Positions 1 through 8,823 are shown, counted from the stretch's first letter. The stretch: 64,000 nt of DNA from an uncultured Eubacteriales bacterium (GCA_900316205.1 ONBX01000007.1:35456-99455), one strand, 5' to 3'. Notes: a model not told the origin generated them from the sequence alone. A program made the numbers and translations.

Positions 1-1
1 G

Positions 2-556
2 GTCTGGAACAGCTCCGGGTACGAGAGTGTGGAGAGCCTGCGCCTGCTGGACGGGCTGGTCCAGGTCTATCTGCCGGATTTCAAATACTGGAAACCGGCC
101 CTGGCCAAGCGCTATTCTCTGGCAGAGGACTACCCCACTGTCGCCGCAGCCGCGATCAAAGAGATGGTCCGTCAGACCGGGCCCTATGTTTTGGACGAAG
201 ACGGCATGCTCCGCCGGGGGGTTCTGATCCGACATCTGATTCTGCCGGGTCAGGATCTGAATGCCATGGACGTGATTGACTTTGCCGCGGAGGAGTTTTC
301 CGCGGGCACGGTGCTTTTCTCCCTCATGAGCCAGTATACCCCCATTCCGGGGCTGGAGCGCTTTCCCGAGCTGCAGCAGCGCGTGGATGATGAGACCAAC
401 CAGCGCCTCATCTCCTATCTTCGCAGGCGCGGTCTGGAGGGCTTCTGGCAGGAAACAGACGCCGCCACAGATGAAATGATCCCCGCCTTCGACGGGACAG
501 GGGTGAACAATGTGGAATTCTCCACGTCTGAATATCCGGTATCACTTGACAAATAA
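2..556 (+). CDS. Radical SAM activase-like protein, C-terminal part (5' end outside window)
   Basis: The reading frame is open from the window edge, so the true start and the iron-sulfur cluster cysteines lie outside. The visible 184 residues begin with WNSSGYES and run through a VYLPDFKYW segment and a conserved C-terminal part with LMSQYTP. These features fit the group annotated as putative pyruvate formate-lyase activating enzymes, which make a 5'-deoxyadenosyl radical to activate a partner. The substrate is unknown. No clear terminator separates it from the next gene. Family assignment is moderately sure; function is inferred. Confidence 0.7.
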   Translation, partial: VWNSSGYESVESLRLLDGLVQVYLPDFKYWKPALAKRYSLAEDYPTVAAAAIKEMVRQTGPYVLDEDGMLRRGVLIRHLILPGQDLNAMDVIDFAAEEFSAGTVLFSLMSQYTPIPGLERFPELQQRVDDETNQRLISYLRRRGLEGFWQETDAATDEMIPAFDGTGVNNVEFSTSEYPVSLDK

Positions 557-625
557 GTCCTCACATTCCATAATCAAAACAAGCAAAGAAACAAATCGAC
601 AAGCATCTTAAAGGAGGTTTTTCCC

Positions 626-1645
626 ATGACCTATCCGGAAGTTCTGGCAGCTGCCAGAGACTGCATCGGCCCCTACTGCAAAGCATGCCCCGTATGCAAC
701 GGCCGCGCCTGCGGCAACGCCATGCCCGGCCCCGGCTGCAAATATCCCGGAGCCACCGCCTCCCGCAACTTTGACAAGTGGCAGGAGATCTTCGTGAACA
801 TGGACACGCTCTGCAAGAACGTGGAACCCGATATCTCCTTCGAGATGTTCGGGCACCGCTTCTCCGCCCCCATTTTCGCCGCTCCTCTCGGCTCTCTCCC
901 CATGCACTACGGTCCCAAGCATACGGACTTCACCTATAACTCCATTCTGGTCCCCGCTGCCGCCAACTACGGCATCGCTGCTCTCACCGGTGACGGTGTG
1001 GACCCCGAGATCATGAAGAGCTCCGTGCAGGACATGGTAAAGGTGGGCGGCATGGGCATCCCCACCATCAAGCCCTGGAACAAGGAATTCGTCTTTGAAA
1101 AGCTGGATATCGTGGAGCAGGCGGACATTTTCGCCGTGGCTATGGACGTGGACGGCGCAGGCCTCCCCTTCCTCAAGGCCATGAATCCCAACGCGGGCAG
1201 CAAGTCTGTGGATGAGATGCGGGAGATCATCGACTATGCCGGCCGTCCCTTTATCATCAAGGGCATCATGACCGTTGCCGGCGCCCGCAAAGCAGTGGAA
1301 GCCGGCGCCCACGCCATTGTGGTCTCCAACCACGGCGGCCGGGTCCAGGGCGGCGTTCCCTCCACAGCGGAAGTCCTCCCCGCCATCGCCGACGCCGTGA
1401 AGGACCGCATCACCATTCTGGTGGACGGCGGCATCCGCTCCGGAGTGGATGTGTTCCGTGCGCTGGCCCTGGGTGCGGACGGCGTGCTCATCGGCCGCCC
1501 CATTCTCACCGCCATCTACGGTGCGGGCGAAGAAGGCTTCAAGGTCTACATGGACAAGATCGTAGGTGAACTCAAATCCACCATGACCATGTGCGGTGCC
1601 GCCACTCTGAAAGACATCGACCGCAGCAAGATCTGGCAGGGCTGA
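626..1645 (+). CDS. FMN-dependent alpha-hydroxy-acid oxidizing protein
   Basis: This 339-residue TIM-barrel flavoprotein probably oxidises an L-2-hydroxy acid such as lactate. SNHGGR (residues 234-239) carries the likely catalytic histidine, K212 lies in an IIKG strand, and DGGIRSG followed by GRP near the C terminus matches the FMN phosphate site. The N terminus has six cysteines (C13, C18, C21, C24, C29, C38) in a CxxCxxC-type cluster that, from memory, is usual in the clostridial branch. The start is set by AAAGGAGG about eight bases upstream. The real substrate cannot be told from sequence. Confidence 0.85.
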   Translation: MTYPEVLAAARDCIGPYCKACPVCNGRACGNAMPGPGCKYPGATASRNFDKWQEIFVNMDTLCKNVEPDISFEMFGHRFSAPIFAAPLGSLPMHYGPKHTDFTYNSILVPAAANYGIAALTGDGVDPEIMKSSVQDMVKVGGMGIPTIKPWNKEFVFEKLDIVEQADIFAVAMDVDGAGLPFLKAMNPNAGSKSVDEMREIIDYAGRPFIIKGIMTVAGARKAVEAGAHAIVVSNHGGRVQGGVPSTAEVLPAIADAVKDRITILVDGGIRSGVDVFRALALGADGVLIGRPILTAIYGAGEEGFKVYMDKIVGELKSTMTMCGAATLKDIDRSKIWQG

Positions 1646-1664
1646 TCCTCCCGAACAGCAAAAA

Positions 1665-1698
1665 GCACTCTCTCCAAAAACGGAGAGAGTGCCTTTCA
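1665..1698. terminator. Bidirectional intrinsic terminator
   Basis: An 11-bp perfect stem (1665-1675 with 1682-1692) lies between two convergent genes. It has a short A-rich loop, an A-run on its left side and T-rich sequence on its right, so it can end transcription from both sides. Confidence 0.85.
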
Positions 1699-1713
1699 TT
1701 TCATATCTCAGAT

Positions 1714-2310
1714 TCAAGCTTCCCGCTTCAGGCTGCGGACCACGCCTGCAATAGCCATGACGGCGCCGTCGATACCGGTGATGGCGCTGTTGATACAGAG
1801 GTCATAGTTGTCGATATCGCCCCAGGCCTGATCGGTATAGTATTTATAATAGCTGGAGCGGTCCTTGTCCACCTGCTTGATCAGGCGCCTGGCCTGGTCT
1901 TCCGTAAGGCCCTGGCGCTCCATCATGGTGCGCACGCGAAACTCAACCGGCGCCATGATAAAGACACGCAGCAGATCCTTCCGACTGCGCAGCACATAGT
2001 CTGCGCAGCGGCCCACAAAGATGCTGTCCCCCTCCTCTGCCAGATTGCGGATGGCGTCAAACTGGGCGGCGGCGATCTGGGTACTGAGGCGGAAGCCCTC
2101 TCCCATGCCCATGTAATGGGGTGCGCTGGAAATATAGGGAGAGATCCGTTTTTCGTCATAGGAAGCGAGGATGGCCTTGTTGAAACTGGAATCCTCCGCA
2201 GCCCGATCCACGATCTCCTTATCCAGGCAGCGGAAGCCAAGCTCCTTGCCCAGGGCGCTTGCGATCAGGTGCCCGTTGCTTCCATGCTCTCGTCCGATGG
2301 TGATGATCAT
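1714..2310 (-). CDS. Cytidylate kinase-like family protein
   Basis: The 198-residue protein opens with ITIGREHGSNG, the modified P-loop of the cytidylate-kinase-like family, followed by a CLDKEIVD segment. The C-terminal half has the ER..LT..QA and KVD.DRS.YY..YT pattern typical of the family. It is separate from the canonical Cmk; members are common in gut Firmicutes and their nucleotide substrate is unknown. An AGGAGGGA ribosome site precedes the ATG, and a promoter (TTGCAT, 16 bp, TACAAT) is visible upstream. Confidence 0.85.
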   Translation of the reverse strand: MIITIGREHGSNGHLIASALGKELGFRCLDKEIVDRAAEDSSFNKAILASYDEKRISPYISSAPHYMGMGEGFRLSTQIAAAQFDAIRNLAEEGDSIFVGRCADYVLRSRKDLLRVFIMAPVEFRVRTMMERQGLTEDQARRLIKQVDKDRSSYYKYYTDQAWGDIDNYDLCINSAITGIDGAVMAIAGVVRSLKREA

Positions 2311-2337
2311 TCCGATCCCTCCTTTTTGGTTTCTTGT

Positions 2338-2365
2338 ATTGTACCATTTTCCGGCGAAAATGCAA
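2338..2365 (-). promoter_or_regulatory. Promoter of the cytidylate-kinase-like gene
   Basis: The -35 TTGCAT (2360-2365) and -10 TACAAT (2338-2343) are 16 bp apart on the minus strand, about 28 bases from the start codon. A GC-rich hairpin at 2369-2388 just upstream may end the preceding ribU transcript. Confidence 0.6.
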
Positions 2366-2411
2366 GCACCCCGAATAAAAATCCGGGGCGCAGGATCTTC
2401 AGGTTTTCGAT

Positions 2412-3149
2412 TCAGCTTCTCCGCTTTTTTCTCTCGTCTCCCTTGTGCATGAGGGGAGATATGCGTTTATAGAGCAGGAAGGTCAGCGCGGAAACAAGGA
2501 TCCCTTTCAGGAGGTTGAAGGGCACCACAGCATAGAGGACCAGGGTGTAGACGCTGGTGATATGTCCGTTCACTGCCGTACCCATGCCGACGATATTTTC
2601 CAGCTCCATGTGGAAAAGCTGGGCAAACTTGGGGATGAGATAGAGGGCGTTGAAGGCGCTGCCGAAAACGGTCATGACAAGGGTGCCCACGATCATCCCG
2701 ACCAGGGCGCTCTTGCGGCTGGGCTTTGCGTGATAGATGATGCTGGCGGGGAGCACAAAGGTGCAGCCCACGGCAAAGTTTGCAAAATCGCCTACAAAGG
2801 CGGTGCTGGTACCCTTGAAGATCAACTTCAGGAAAACCTTGATGAATTCCGAAACCACACCCGCCACCGGTCCCAGGTAGAAGGTACAGATCATGACGGG
2901 CAACTCGCTGAGATCCAGCTTATAGAAGCCGGGGGCGAAGAACAGCGGGATCTCCAGCAGCATGAGCACCGCCGCCATGGTGGAGAAAATGGCCGTATAG
3001 GCAATGTAGTGGGTGTCGGAAAACTTTTTGCGGTTTTTCACCAGCATGCGCTCAAAGAGCCAGGCCAGCAGAAAGAGCCCGGCGAACACAACAGCGCACA
3101 CCAGAAGAAAGCCCACGTTTTCCTTTGCGGATTGCAGCAGTTTTTCCAT
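2412..3149 (-). CDS. ribU: ECF transporter S component, riboflavin type
   Basis: A 245-residue integral membrane protein with about six hydrophobic helices. The AYTAIFSTMAAVLM segment and the LDLSELPVM motif are typical of the substrate-binding S component of energy-coupling-factor transporters. The FMN riboswitch immediately upstream points to riboflavin as substrate, which is how RibU genes are controlled in many Firmicutes. The shared ECF ATPases and T component are not in the window. The ATG at 3149 is chosen because GAGGAGG lies just upstream; the longer open frame would run through the riboswitch and is not real. Confidence 0.88.
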   Translation of the reverse strand: MEKLLQSAKENVGFLLVCAVVFAGLFLLAWLFERMLVKNRKKFSDTHYIAYTAIFSTMAAVLMLLEIPLFFAPGFYKLDLSELPVMICTFYLGPVAGVVSEFIKVFLKLIFKGTSTAFVGDFANFAVGCTFVLPASIIYHAKPSRKSALVGMIVGTLVMTVFGSAFNALYLIPKFAQLFHMELENIVGMGTAVNGHITSVYTLVLYAVVPFNLLKGILVSALTFLLYKRISPLMHKGDERKKRRS

Positions 3150-3171
3150 GTTTTTTTCCTCCTCACAAAAG

Positions 3172-3200
3172 AAAAAACCTGAAGTCTCCAAGACTTCAGG
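3172..3200 (-). terminator. Terminator of the FMN riboswitch
   Basis: On the minus strand a 10-bp stem (3191-3200 with 3178-3187) with a 3-base loop is followed by a run of T. It lies between the FMN aptamer and the ribU start, where the expression platform of a transcription-terminating riboswitch belongs. Confidence 0.85.
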
Positions 3201-3237
3201 CGCAGCAAAAGAGAGGACAGGAATATCAGATTTTCCC

Positions 3238-3344
3238 GTCTTCTTCCATCCAGACTTTACTGTCGGTTCCGGAGTCACACCGGATCGGCCCGAAGGCTCG
3301 CGGACTATACCGCCGGTCGGGAATTTCACCCTGCCCTGAAGACG
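3238..3344 (-). ncRNA. FMN riboswitch (RFN element)
   Basis: Read on the minus strand, the segment contains the conserved RFN blocks in order: AGGGCAGGGTGAAATTCCCGACC, then GCGGTATAGTCCGCGAGC, then GATCCGGTGTGACTCCGGAACC (each given only in part as a recognised block), then ACAGTAAAGTCTGGATG. The closing P1 stem pairs GTCTTC with GAAGAC at the two ends. Binding of FMN is expected to favour the downstream terminator and shut off the riboflavin transporter gene. Confidence 0.95.
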
Positions 3345-3349
3345 AGGAG

Positions 3350-3400
3350 AGTATAGCACATCATGTTTCCTTTGACAAGTCCTTCTTTCTACGCTACAAT
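3350..3400. promoter_or_regulatory. Divergent promoters with overlapping -35 boxes
   Basis: Minus strand: TTGTCA (3373-3378), 17 bp, TATACT (3350-3355), leading into the FMN riboswitch. Plus strand: TTGACA (3372-3377), 17 bp, TACAAT (3395-3400), leading into the SLOG gene. Both -35 boxes are read from the same seven bases on opposite strands, so polymerase should occupy only one at a time. Confidence 0.75.
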
Positions 3401-3442
3401 ACAGGCGACCAGGAAAGCAAGCGGAGGGAAGGAGGAACAACC

Positions 3443-3946
3443 GTGCACGAGCTGGAGATCACCTGCTGCTTTACCGGGCACCGGCCCTCCAAGCTCCCCT
3501 GGGGCTACCGGGAGGAGGATCTGCGCTGCCTGGATCTGAAAATGGATATCGTACAGGCTCTTGTAGATCTCTATCAGCGGGGCTACCGGCATTTTCTCTG
3601 CGGCATGGCCGAGGGCTGCGATCTGTATTTTGCGGAAAGTCTGCTCCTCCTGCGTCAGGTTCACGAGGATGTGAGTCTCGGTGCCGCCATCCCCTTCCGC
3701 GGCCAGGCGGAGCGCTGGAGCGCGGAGCAGCGGACCCGTTATCACCGGATCCTGGACGCCTGCGACAGCGTGTTTCTGCAGCAGGAACACTATGCTCCCG
3801 GCTGCATGATGGCGCGAAACCGATACATGGTGAACCATTCCTCCCTGCTTCTCGCCTGTTACAACGGCGAGGCCGGCGGCACCCGCAACACTATCCTCTA
3901 TGCGAAGGAAAAAGGCTTGGAGATCCTCACGATCCCTATAGAATAA
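3443..3946 (+). CDS. SLOG-family (DUF1273-like) protein
   Basis: The 167-residue protein begins with CCFTGHRPSKLPWG, the conserved TGHRP signature of the YpsA/DUF1273 branch of the SLOG superfamily, and has a GMAEGCDLYFAE segment typical of the Rossmann-like nucleotide-binding pocket. SLOG proteins bind or cleave nucleotide-derived ligands; the specific ligand is unknown. The start is GTG, supported by AAGGAGG (3429-3436) seven bases upstream. It is transcribed divergently from the FMN riboswitch. Confidence 0.82.
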   Translation: MHELEITCCFTGHRPSKLPWGYREEDLRCLDLKMDIVQALVDLYQRGYRHFLCGMAEGCDLYFAESLLLLRQVHEDVSLGAAIPFRGQAERWSAEQRTRYHRILDACDSVFLQQEHYAPGCMMARNRYMVNHSSLLLACYNGEAGGTRNTILYAKEKGLEILTIPIE

Positions 3947-3976
3947 AACAGCTGTCGGACTGACAGCTGTTTTTTA
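3947..3976. terminator. Bidirectional terminator
   Basis: ACAGCTGTC pairs with GACAGCTGT (3948-3956 with 3962-3970). A-rich sequence stands before it and six T after it, between two convergent genes. Confidence 0.9.
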
Positions 3977-4615
3977 TGTCAGCAGCATACCGCGAAGGGC
4001 ATCGAGATCCGCGGCGACTGCATCTGCGCCGGCCTGCTCCAATTCTCCTTCCGCAGCGTAGCCGTAGCCCACGCCGATGCAGGGGATCCCACAGCGTTTT
4101 GCCCCGGCCACATCGTACTTGGTGTCCCCAATGAGGACGGACTCCCCTTCCGGCGCATGCAGCCTCTCCATGGCGCGGCGGAGCACCTGCCACTTGGCAT
4201 TGCCCTCCCCTTCCTCGGCGGCGCCGCAGATGCAATCGAACAGATCGTGCAGATCCCCCCGGCGGAGGAGTTCCTCCGCCAGCACCTGGGGCTTGGAGGT
4301 GGTCACGGCCAGCCGGTATCCGGCAGCATGCAGATCCCGGAGCAAGTCCTTCATGCCGGGAAACGGCCGGCTTTCGTACAGGCCGATGGGCACATAGCGC
4401 TCCCGAAAATCACGGACGGCCTGCTCCGCATCTTCTCTCGTAAAGCCGAACTTCTCCATAAACATATCATCCAATGGAGGACCCGCGAAGCAGCGCAGGG
4501 AATCGAGCGGCGCGTCCATACCCCGTTTGCGCAGCGCATACTGTACGCAGCGGGTGATGCCCTCCACAGTGTCGTAAAGGGTGCCGTCAAAATCGAAAAA
4601 CAAATAACGATACAT
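3974..4615 (-). CDS. HAD hydrolase, phosphoglycolate phosphatase-like
   Basis: The 213-residue protein has HAD motif I FDFDGTLYDT (D8, D10), a helical cap after it, motif II at VTTSKP, motif III around the K of AKWQVL, and motif IV GDTKYDVAGA. This layout is that of the phosphoglycolate phosphatase/PpaX group, which dephosphorylates small metabolites or pyrophosphate. GGAGAGAAGC precedes the ATG. The exact substrate cannot be read from sequence. Confidence 0.85.
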   Translation of the reverse strand: MYRYLFFDFDGTLYDTVEGITRCVQYALRKRGMDAPLDSLRCFAGPPLDDMFMEKFGFTREDAEQAVRDFRERYVPIGLYESRPFPGMKDLLRDLHAAGYRLAVTTSKPQVLAEELLRRGDLHDLFDCICGAAEEGEGNAKWQVLRRAMERLHAPEGESVLIGDTKYDVAGAKRCGIPCIGVGYGYAAEGELEQAGADAVAADLDALRGMLLT

Positions 4616-4687
4616 GCTTCTCTCCTTCCCATGTCTGGTATAAAAGCCGCCGCCCTTTCATACACTGCTCAGAAAGGGGTGCATACC

Positions 4688-5593
4688 ATGGAATTCTATT
4701 TTCTCGGTGCGAATACAAAAGCCGGATTTGCTTCTCTATATGGTGCGTTCCCGCCGGAGGGCGCATATCTGCACGTACTCAAGGGCGGGCCGGGCACCGG
4801 CAAGTCCAGCATGCTGAGAGCCATAGCTAAAACGGCAAAGGAACGGGGCCTCGCTGTGGAGCAGGTTCTCTGTTCCGGGGATCCGGATTCTCTGGACGGC
4901 GTCTACATTCCCGCGCTTCGGCAGGCCTGGGCGGATGGGACCGCTCCCCACGTGCTGGAGCCGAAGCTATTGGGCGTCACCGGAGACTATATCGATCTCT
5001 CCGGGTATTTGCTTCTCCCCTTCTCCGAAGCGGAGAAGCAGGAGCTTTTGATCCTGCAGGGACAAAACAGAGAATGCTATCGACGTGCTTATAAAGCGCT
5101 GGCAGACTGCGCGGCAAAAGGTGGGGGCAAGGCAGCCGCACAGGACGATGCAGAGATCCGGACGATTCTGGATCGACTGCCGGAGAGATGTGAGCGGAAA
5201 CCGGCACGCCGCTGTTATCTCAGCGCGGTCAGCTGCAAGGGGGCGCTGAGCCTGGACGATCAGCTTGCAGACTGCGTCACGCTCCCGACCTCGCCCGAGG
5301 TCATTTCCCAGGCTGCAGGTCTGGTCCAAGAGAGGGGTTATGAAGCATTTCTCTGCCCTTCGCCCCTGGACCCGGAGATCCCGGAAGCGCTGATTCTGCC
5401 GGAAGAGAAGCTGTATCTGAAAGCCATATTCCAGCCATCAGCGGATGCGTCAAACGCACTGCGGGAGGCAGTCTCCCATTTAAAGCAAGCGAAGCAGATC
5501 CACGACCGGATGGAGCTTGTTTACCGTCCCCACATGGACTTTCGTGCGCTCAGTGAATATACGGGATCGCTGATCCGAAAGCTATTCTCCTGA
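4688..5593 (+). CDS. P-loop ATPase-like protein of unknown function
   Basis: The 301-residue protein has a clear Walker A motif GGPGTGKSS (residues 33-41) inside HVLKGGPGTG. The next segment, QVLCSGDPDSLDGVYIP, recurs in an uncharacterised clostridial ATPase family. There is no obvious sensor, transmembrane or DNA-binding segment. The ATG at 4688 follows AAAGGGG. The open frame extends far upstream, but that part is antisense to the HAD gene and lacks a ribosome site. No function is proposed. Confidence 0.75.
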   Translation: MEFYFLGANTKAGFASLYGAFPPEGAYLHVLKGGPGTGKSSMLRAIAKTAKERGLAVEQVLCSGDPDSLDGVYIPALRQAWADGTAPHVLEPKLLGVTGDYIDLSGYLLLPFSEAEKQELLILQGQNRECYRRAYKALADCAAKGGGKAAAQDDAEIRTILDRLPERCERKPARRCYLSAVSCKGALSLDDQLADCVTLPTSPEVISQAAGLVQERGYEAFLCPSPLDPEIPEALILPEEKLYLKAIFQPSADASNALREAVSHLKQAKQIHDRMELVYRPHMDFRALSEYTGSLIRKLFS

Positions 5594-5598
5594 TTTCG

Positions 5599-5640
5599 AA
5601 AAGGACAGCGGGCAAAAGCCTCGCTGTCCTTTGGTATTTG
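5599..5640. terminator. Terminator between convergent genes
   Basis: AAAGGACAGCG (5600-5610) pairs with CGCTGTCCTTT (5622-5632), followed by a T-rich stretch. It is shared by the plus ATPase gene and the minus J-domain operon. Confidence 0.85.
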
Positions 5641-5655
5641 CATCTTGATAAGCGA

Positions 5656-6330
5656 TCAGCAGCAGCACATATTCCAGCCACAGAGAGGGCCGAGGCAGAA
5701 CTGGGACAGGCACAGCGTCATGCAAAGCCGGTCCATGCGAATGCCGCTTTGATACTCCGTGGTGTAGTTGCGGTAGAAGTCGCCGCCGGTCTCCAGTTGG
5801 CGGAGAAGCTCCTGATATTCCTCGCAGTCCGGATCCAGGCGAACGGCGGTCCTGGCGTCTTCCAGAGCCGCGATCTTATTGCCCTGATACATCTTAGCCA
5901 CGCCGCTGAGATAATACCAGCGTCCGTCCCGTTCCGACGCGGGGACCCCGCTCAGCGCCGTCAGCGCCTCGGGATACATCCGATTGCGGATATAGTTGCG
6001 GGCCGCGGTATACTCGCTGCGTTCCGTCCGCCGGGTCTCCTGCTGATACCAGGTATAGGGATTGAAGCCGCCGGCACTGTTGAAGCCAGCCCAGCCATAG
6101 GGCCCGTAGGCCTGCTGGGCGGCGCCGCCGTCCCAGGTCTGCTGCTGGGCGGTGCCGTTCTTGATGGCGTCATAGGCGGCGTTCACATCGTGCATCTTTT
6201 CTGCGGCGCTCTCATCCCCCGGGTTCAGATCCGGATGATATTTTTTTGTGAGATCCCGGTAGGCTTTTTTGATCTCCTCGTCGCTGGCGTCGGGAGACAC
6301 GCCCAGGACCTGATACGGATCCTTCACCAT
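5656..6330 (-). CDS. J-domain (DnaJ-type) protein with Cys-rich C terminus
   Basis: Residues 4-60 form a J domain with the catalytic HPD tripeptide at 32-34, which stimulates the ATPase of DnaK/Hsp70. A Gly/Tyr-rich linker follows, then helices resembling tetratricopeptide units (about residues 110-180). The last 22 residues hold six cysteines ending in CCC. It lacks the zinc-finger and substrate domains of true DnaJ, so it is a specialised co-chaperone. It is the last gene of a three-gene operon with the DUF5685 and zinc-ribbon genes. Confidence 0.85.
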   Translation of the reverse strand: MVKDPYQVLGVSPDASDEEIKKAYRDLTKKYHPDLNPGDESAAEKMHDVNAAYDAIKNGTAQQQTWDGGAAQQAYGPYGWAGFNSAGGFNPYTWYQQETRRTERSEYTAARNYIRNRMYPEALTALSGVPASERDGRWYYLSGVAKMYQGNKIAALEDARTAVRLDPDCEEYQELLRQLETGGDFYRNYTTEYQSGIRMDRLCMTLCLSQFCLGPLCGWNMCCC

Positions 6331-6332
6331 GC

Positions 6333-7157
6333 TTATTCCTTCTTTTCCCCGTACTTACGGTCAAACTGCGTCCAAAAGCCCAAACAGAGGATATTCTTGA
6401 GGATCGATACATCCTGCACCAGGGGCAGCACGTCAAAGGCCCGGAGGCAATCCCCCATCAGCATCTGCAGCACGGCGCGGAAGCGATCTTTGTTATCCGC
6501 AAGGCCATAGTAACGCCGAAAGGGATTATAATGACCGCGGGCAGCATCCCCGTCCAGGTCCATGCAGGCGTCCATCACATAGACAGCCCTGCCCAAGGCC
6601 TCACCCATACGGCGGAGCGTATCCGCCCAGCGATCCTCCCGCCATACAAAGAGCTCACCCAGGAGCCTGCCGAAGCAGGCAGAGGCCGCGTCCGGGTCCT
6701 CCCGGCGTTCCTTCTCCAGGGCGCTCAGCTCCCGCAGGCTCGTCTGCATCACGGCGCACTGCCGGGGATAGCGCCCACAGACCGCGTCGTAGGCCTTCCG
6801 CAGGGCCTTCGCCTCGCCCAGGGCCAGGAGACTTCCGTCGTCCTCCCAGTTGTCCAGGCACTTGAGATAAGCCAGAGCCAGGTTCAGATCGGCGGCATAA
6901 GCCGTGATCTCGCTCCGCTGCCAGGGCCTGGATTGGATCGGGTGTACCAGGCAAGGCTCCTCTCCCCCGCTCTCCTCCGGCTCATGCAGCGACTGAAGCA
7001 GCAGAATGAGAAAGGTCATATCGTAATTCAGCGTGAGCCGCGCCTGGATGCCGTGCCGGTCCTGCAGAGTGCGGCACAGGCCGCAGTAACAGGCCTTGTA
7101 GCGGCTCAGCTCTTCCGGCGTAAGATGCACGGTATCTGCGGCGAGGTAGCCGAACAT
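6333..7157 (-). CDS. DUF5685 family protein
   Basis: This 274-residue protein opens with MFGYL and a CYCGLCRTL cluster (C23, C25, C28), hallmarks of DUF5685, an all-helical family of unknown function often found beside J-domain genes in Clostridia. Later segments are rich in alpha helix and include [16 protein letters not shown]. Two bases separate it from the J-domain gene, so the two are probably co-translated. The helical core recalls isoprenoid-binding folds, but no catalytic aspartate motif is secure. Confidence 0.8.
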   Translation of the reverse strand: MFGYLAADTVHLTPEELSRYKACYCGLCRTLQDRHGIQARLTLNYDMTFLILLLQSLHEPEESGGEEPCLVHPIQSRPWQRSEITAYAADLNLALAYLKCLDNWEDDGSLLALGEAKALRKAYDAVCGRYPRQCAVMQTSLRELSALEKERREDPDAASACFGRLLGELFVWREDRWADTLRRMGEALGRAVYVMDACMDLDGDAARGHYNPFRRYYGLADNKDRFRAVLQMLMGDCLRAFDVLPLVQDVSILKNILCLGFWTQFDRKYGEKKE

Positions 7158-7158
7158 T

Positions 7159-7563
7159 TCAGGTTTTCCTCACAAAGGAGCTGCCGCACTTGCGGCAGAC
7201 GATCTTGATCTGCCCCTTACCCTTGGGAACACGAAGCGTGGTACGGCAGGAAGGGCAGCTGAAAAAGCGGTAATCCTTCCGCTGGAGCCAGCGCTCCTTC
7301 AACAGGCGGACAGACGAGACAACGCGGCTGCGCTTTTCCCAGTACCAGGCGTTCTCCGTCTGGCGCTTATAGATGTTGCGGGAGAACATGCGAAAATAGC
7401 TGTAGCCCAGAAGGACAATGGTAAGAAAATAGGTGATGCGGCTGAGGCCCGAGGGCAGAAACAAAGACAGCAGCATCAGAACCAGGATGAGCACAAGCAG
7501 GAAGCGATTGAAGGCATCGTTCCCGTTTCTGCCAGCCATAAATTGAAGCAATCTCTGTTTCAT
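7159..7563 (-). CDS. Membrane-anchored zinc-ribbon protein
   Basis: The 134-residue protein has two hydrophobic helices near residues 20-55 and a C-terminal zinc ribbon made of CPSC and CRKC pairs. It is the first gene of the operon with DUF5685 and the J-domain protein, only one base from the next gene. A short inverted repeat (AATGATT/AATCATT) and an extended -10-like TGGTAAAAT lie upstream. Function unknown; a role in membrane-linked protein quality control is a guess from context. Confidence 0.75.
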   Translation of the reverse strand: MKQRLLQFMAGRNGNDAFNRFLLVLILVLMLLSLFLPSGLSRITYFLTIVLLGYSYFRMFSRNIYKRQTENAWYWEKRSRVVSSVRLLKERWLQRKDYRFFSCPSCRTTLRVPKGKGQIKIVCRKCGSSFVRKT

Positions 7564-7636
7564 GTTTTCACCTGCTCGTAATGATTTTCTGAATCATTAT
7601 TTTACCATAACAGCGCCGCAAAACATCAAGAATCTG

Positions 7637-8710
7637 TTAACAAGAGCCGCCGCCTTCCCTGCTTTTCAGGCTCAGAAGGACGATCTGCTCGCAAAGCTCC
7701 GGGTAACTCATGCCGGCCAGAGCTGCAGCCTTGGGGATCAGGCTGTTGGGCGTCATGCCGGGGAGGGTGTTGACCTCCAGGCACCAGGCTTTGCCTTCCT
7801 CATCCAGGATGAAATCCGTTCTGGAGTACACCGAAAGCCCAAGGGCATCGTGGATCCGCAGCGCGAGAGAGCTGACCAGATTTTTCTCCTCCTCCGTGAG
7901 GGGCGCGGGGCAGATCTCCCGGGCACCCTCCGAGCCGCTCTGGTATTTGGAGACATAGTCAAAATCATGCCCCTCCGGCGGAACGATCTCAATGGGGCTG
8001 AGGGCCGCGCCGTTGAAGACAGGGACCGTGAGCTCCCGGCCGCGGATCTTTTTCTCCACCACGACCCGGTTCCCGTAGCGCAGGACCTCCACCAGAGCAG
8101 TGCGGAGTTCTTCCCTTGTTTCAGGCAAAACAACGCCGATGGAGGAGCCGCCGCCCACTGTCTTCACTGCGCAGGGGCAGGGCAGATTCTGCATCAGCGC
8201 GGGAATATCCTCCCTGCTGTATTTCACCTCGCGCCATTCGGCTGTGGGAACGCCGACGCTTTCCATGATGCGCTTGGCAACGGCCTTGTCCATGGCCATG
8301 GCGCTGCCCAGGGGGCCGGAGCCGGTATAGGGAACGCCCAGCAGATCCAGCGTCGCCTGGATCTTTCCGTCCTCCCCGTCCGCGCCGTGGAGACCGAGGA
8401 AGACGCAGTCCGCCAGCTTGCAAAGCTCCAGGATCCCGGGGCCGATACGGCTGGGACTCTTATCTCTGCGGGAGGCGCGGACCTGCTCCAGATCCGGCGC
8501 GCTCTTCTCGATGGAAACATTGCCGCAATGTCCGTCCGGCGCGTCAAAGAGCGCCTCCAGCGATCCCTCCACATCTTCCAGGCCCATATAGAGATCGGTG
8601 AACACAGCCTGATGGCCAAGGCTCCGCAGCGCTCTGCAGATCGACGTGGCGCTGACCAGAGAGACATGCCGCTCGGTGCTGATGCCGCCGCCCAAAACAA
8701 CGATTTTCAA
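7637..8710 (-). CDS. ddl: D-alanine--D-alanine ligase family protein
   Basis: The 357-residue ATP-grasp enzyme begins with VVLGGGISTERHVSL, a Ddl-type N terminus. The middle has the SIGVVLP loop and the end has EVNTLPGMTPNS, the conserved Mg-ATP and substrate region. It joins two D-alanines for peptidoglycan precursors; murF, which uses the dipeptide, lies about 3.3 kb away. The start is probably TTG at 8710, supported by AAGGGT upstream; no in-frame ATG precedes the conserved GGG. A likely promoter TTGTGC-17-TATGCT is about 40 bases upstream. Whether this is the only Ddl in the genome is unknown. Confidence 0.88.
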   Translation of the reverse strand: MKIVVLGGGISTERHVSLVSATSICRALRSLGHQAVFTDLYMGLEDVEGSLEALFDAPDGHCGNVSIEKSAPDLEQVRASRRDKSPSRIGPGILELCKLADCVFLGLHGADGEDGKIQATLDLLGVPYTGSGPLGSAMAMDKAVAKRIMESVGVPTAEWREVKYSREDIPALMQNLPCPCAVKTVGGGSSIGVVLPETREELRTALVEVLRYGNRVVVEKKIRGRELTVPVFNGAALSPIEIVPPEGHDFDYVSKYQSGSEGAREICPAPLTEEEKNLVSSLALRIHDALGLSVYSRTDFILDEEGKAWCLEVNTLPGMTPNSLIPKAAALAGMSYPELCEQIVLLSLKSREGGGSC

Positions 8711-8823
8711 AGCATTACCCTTCTTTCCGGTTTTGCATACCTTGATAGCATATCACCCCGGCGCCGCTTGCACAAGTCTTTTTTCTGCGGACAGTCCAAA
8801 AGGAAAAGAAATGAAAAAAAATC

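Noticed and set aside
2412-3440. A longer 342-codon version of the S component gene
   Set aside because: Its first 97 codons read through the FMN riboswitch and its terminator; the true start with a good ribosome site is at 3149.
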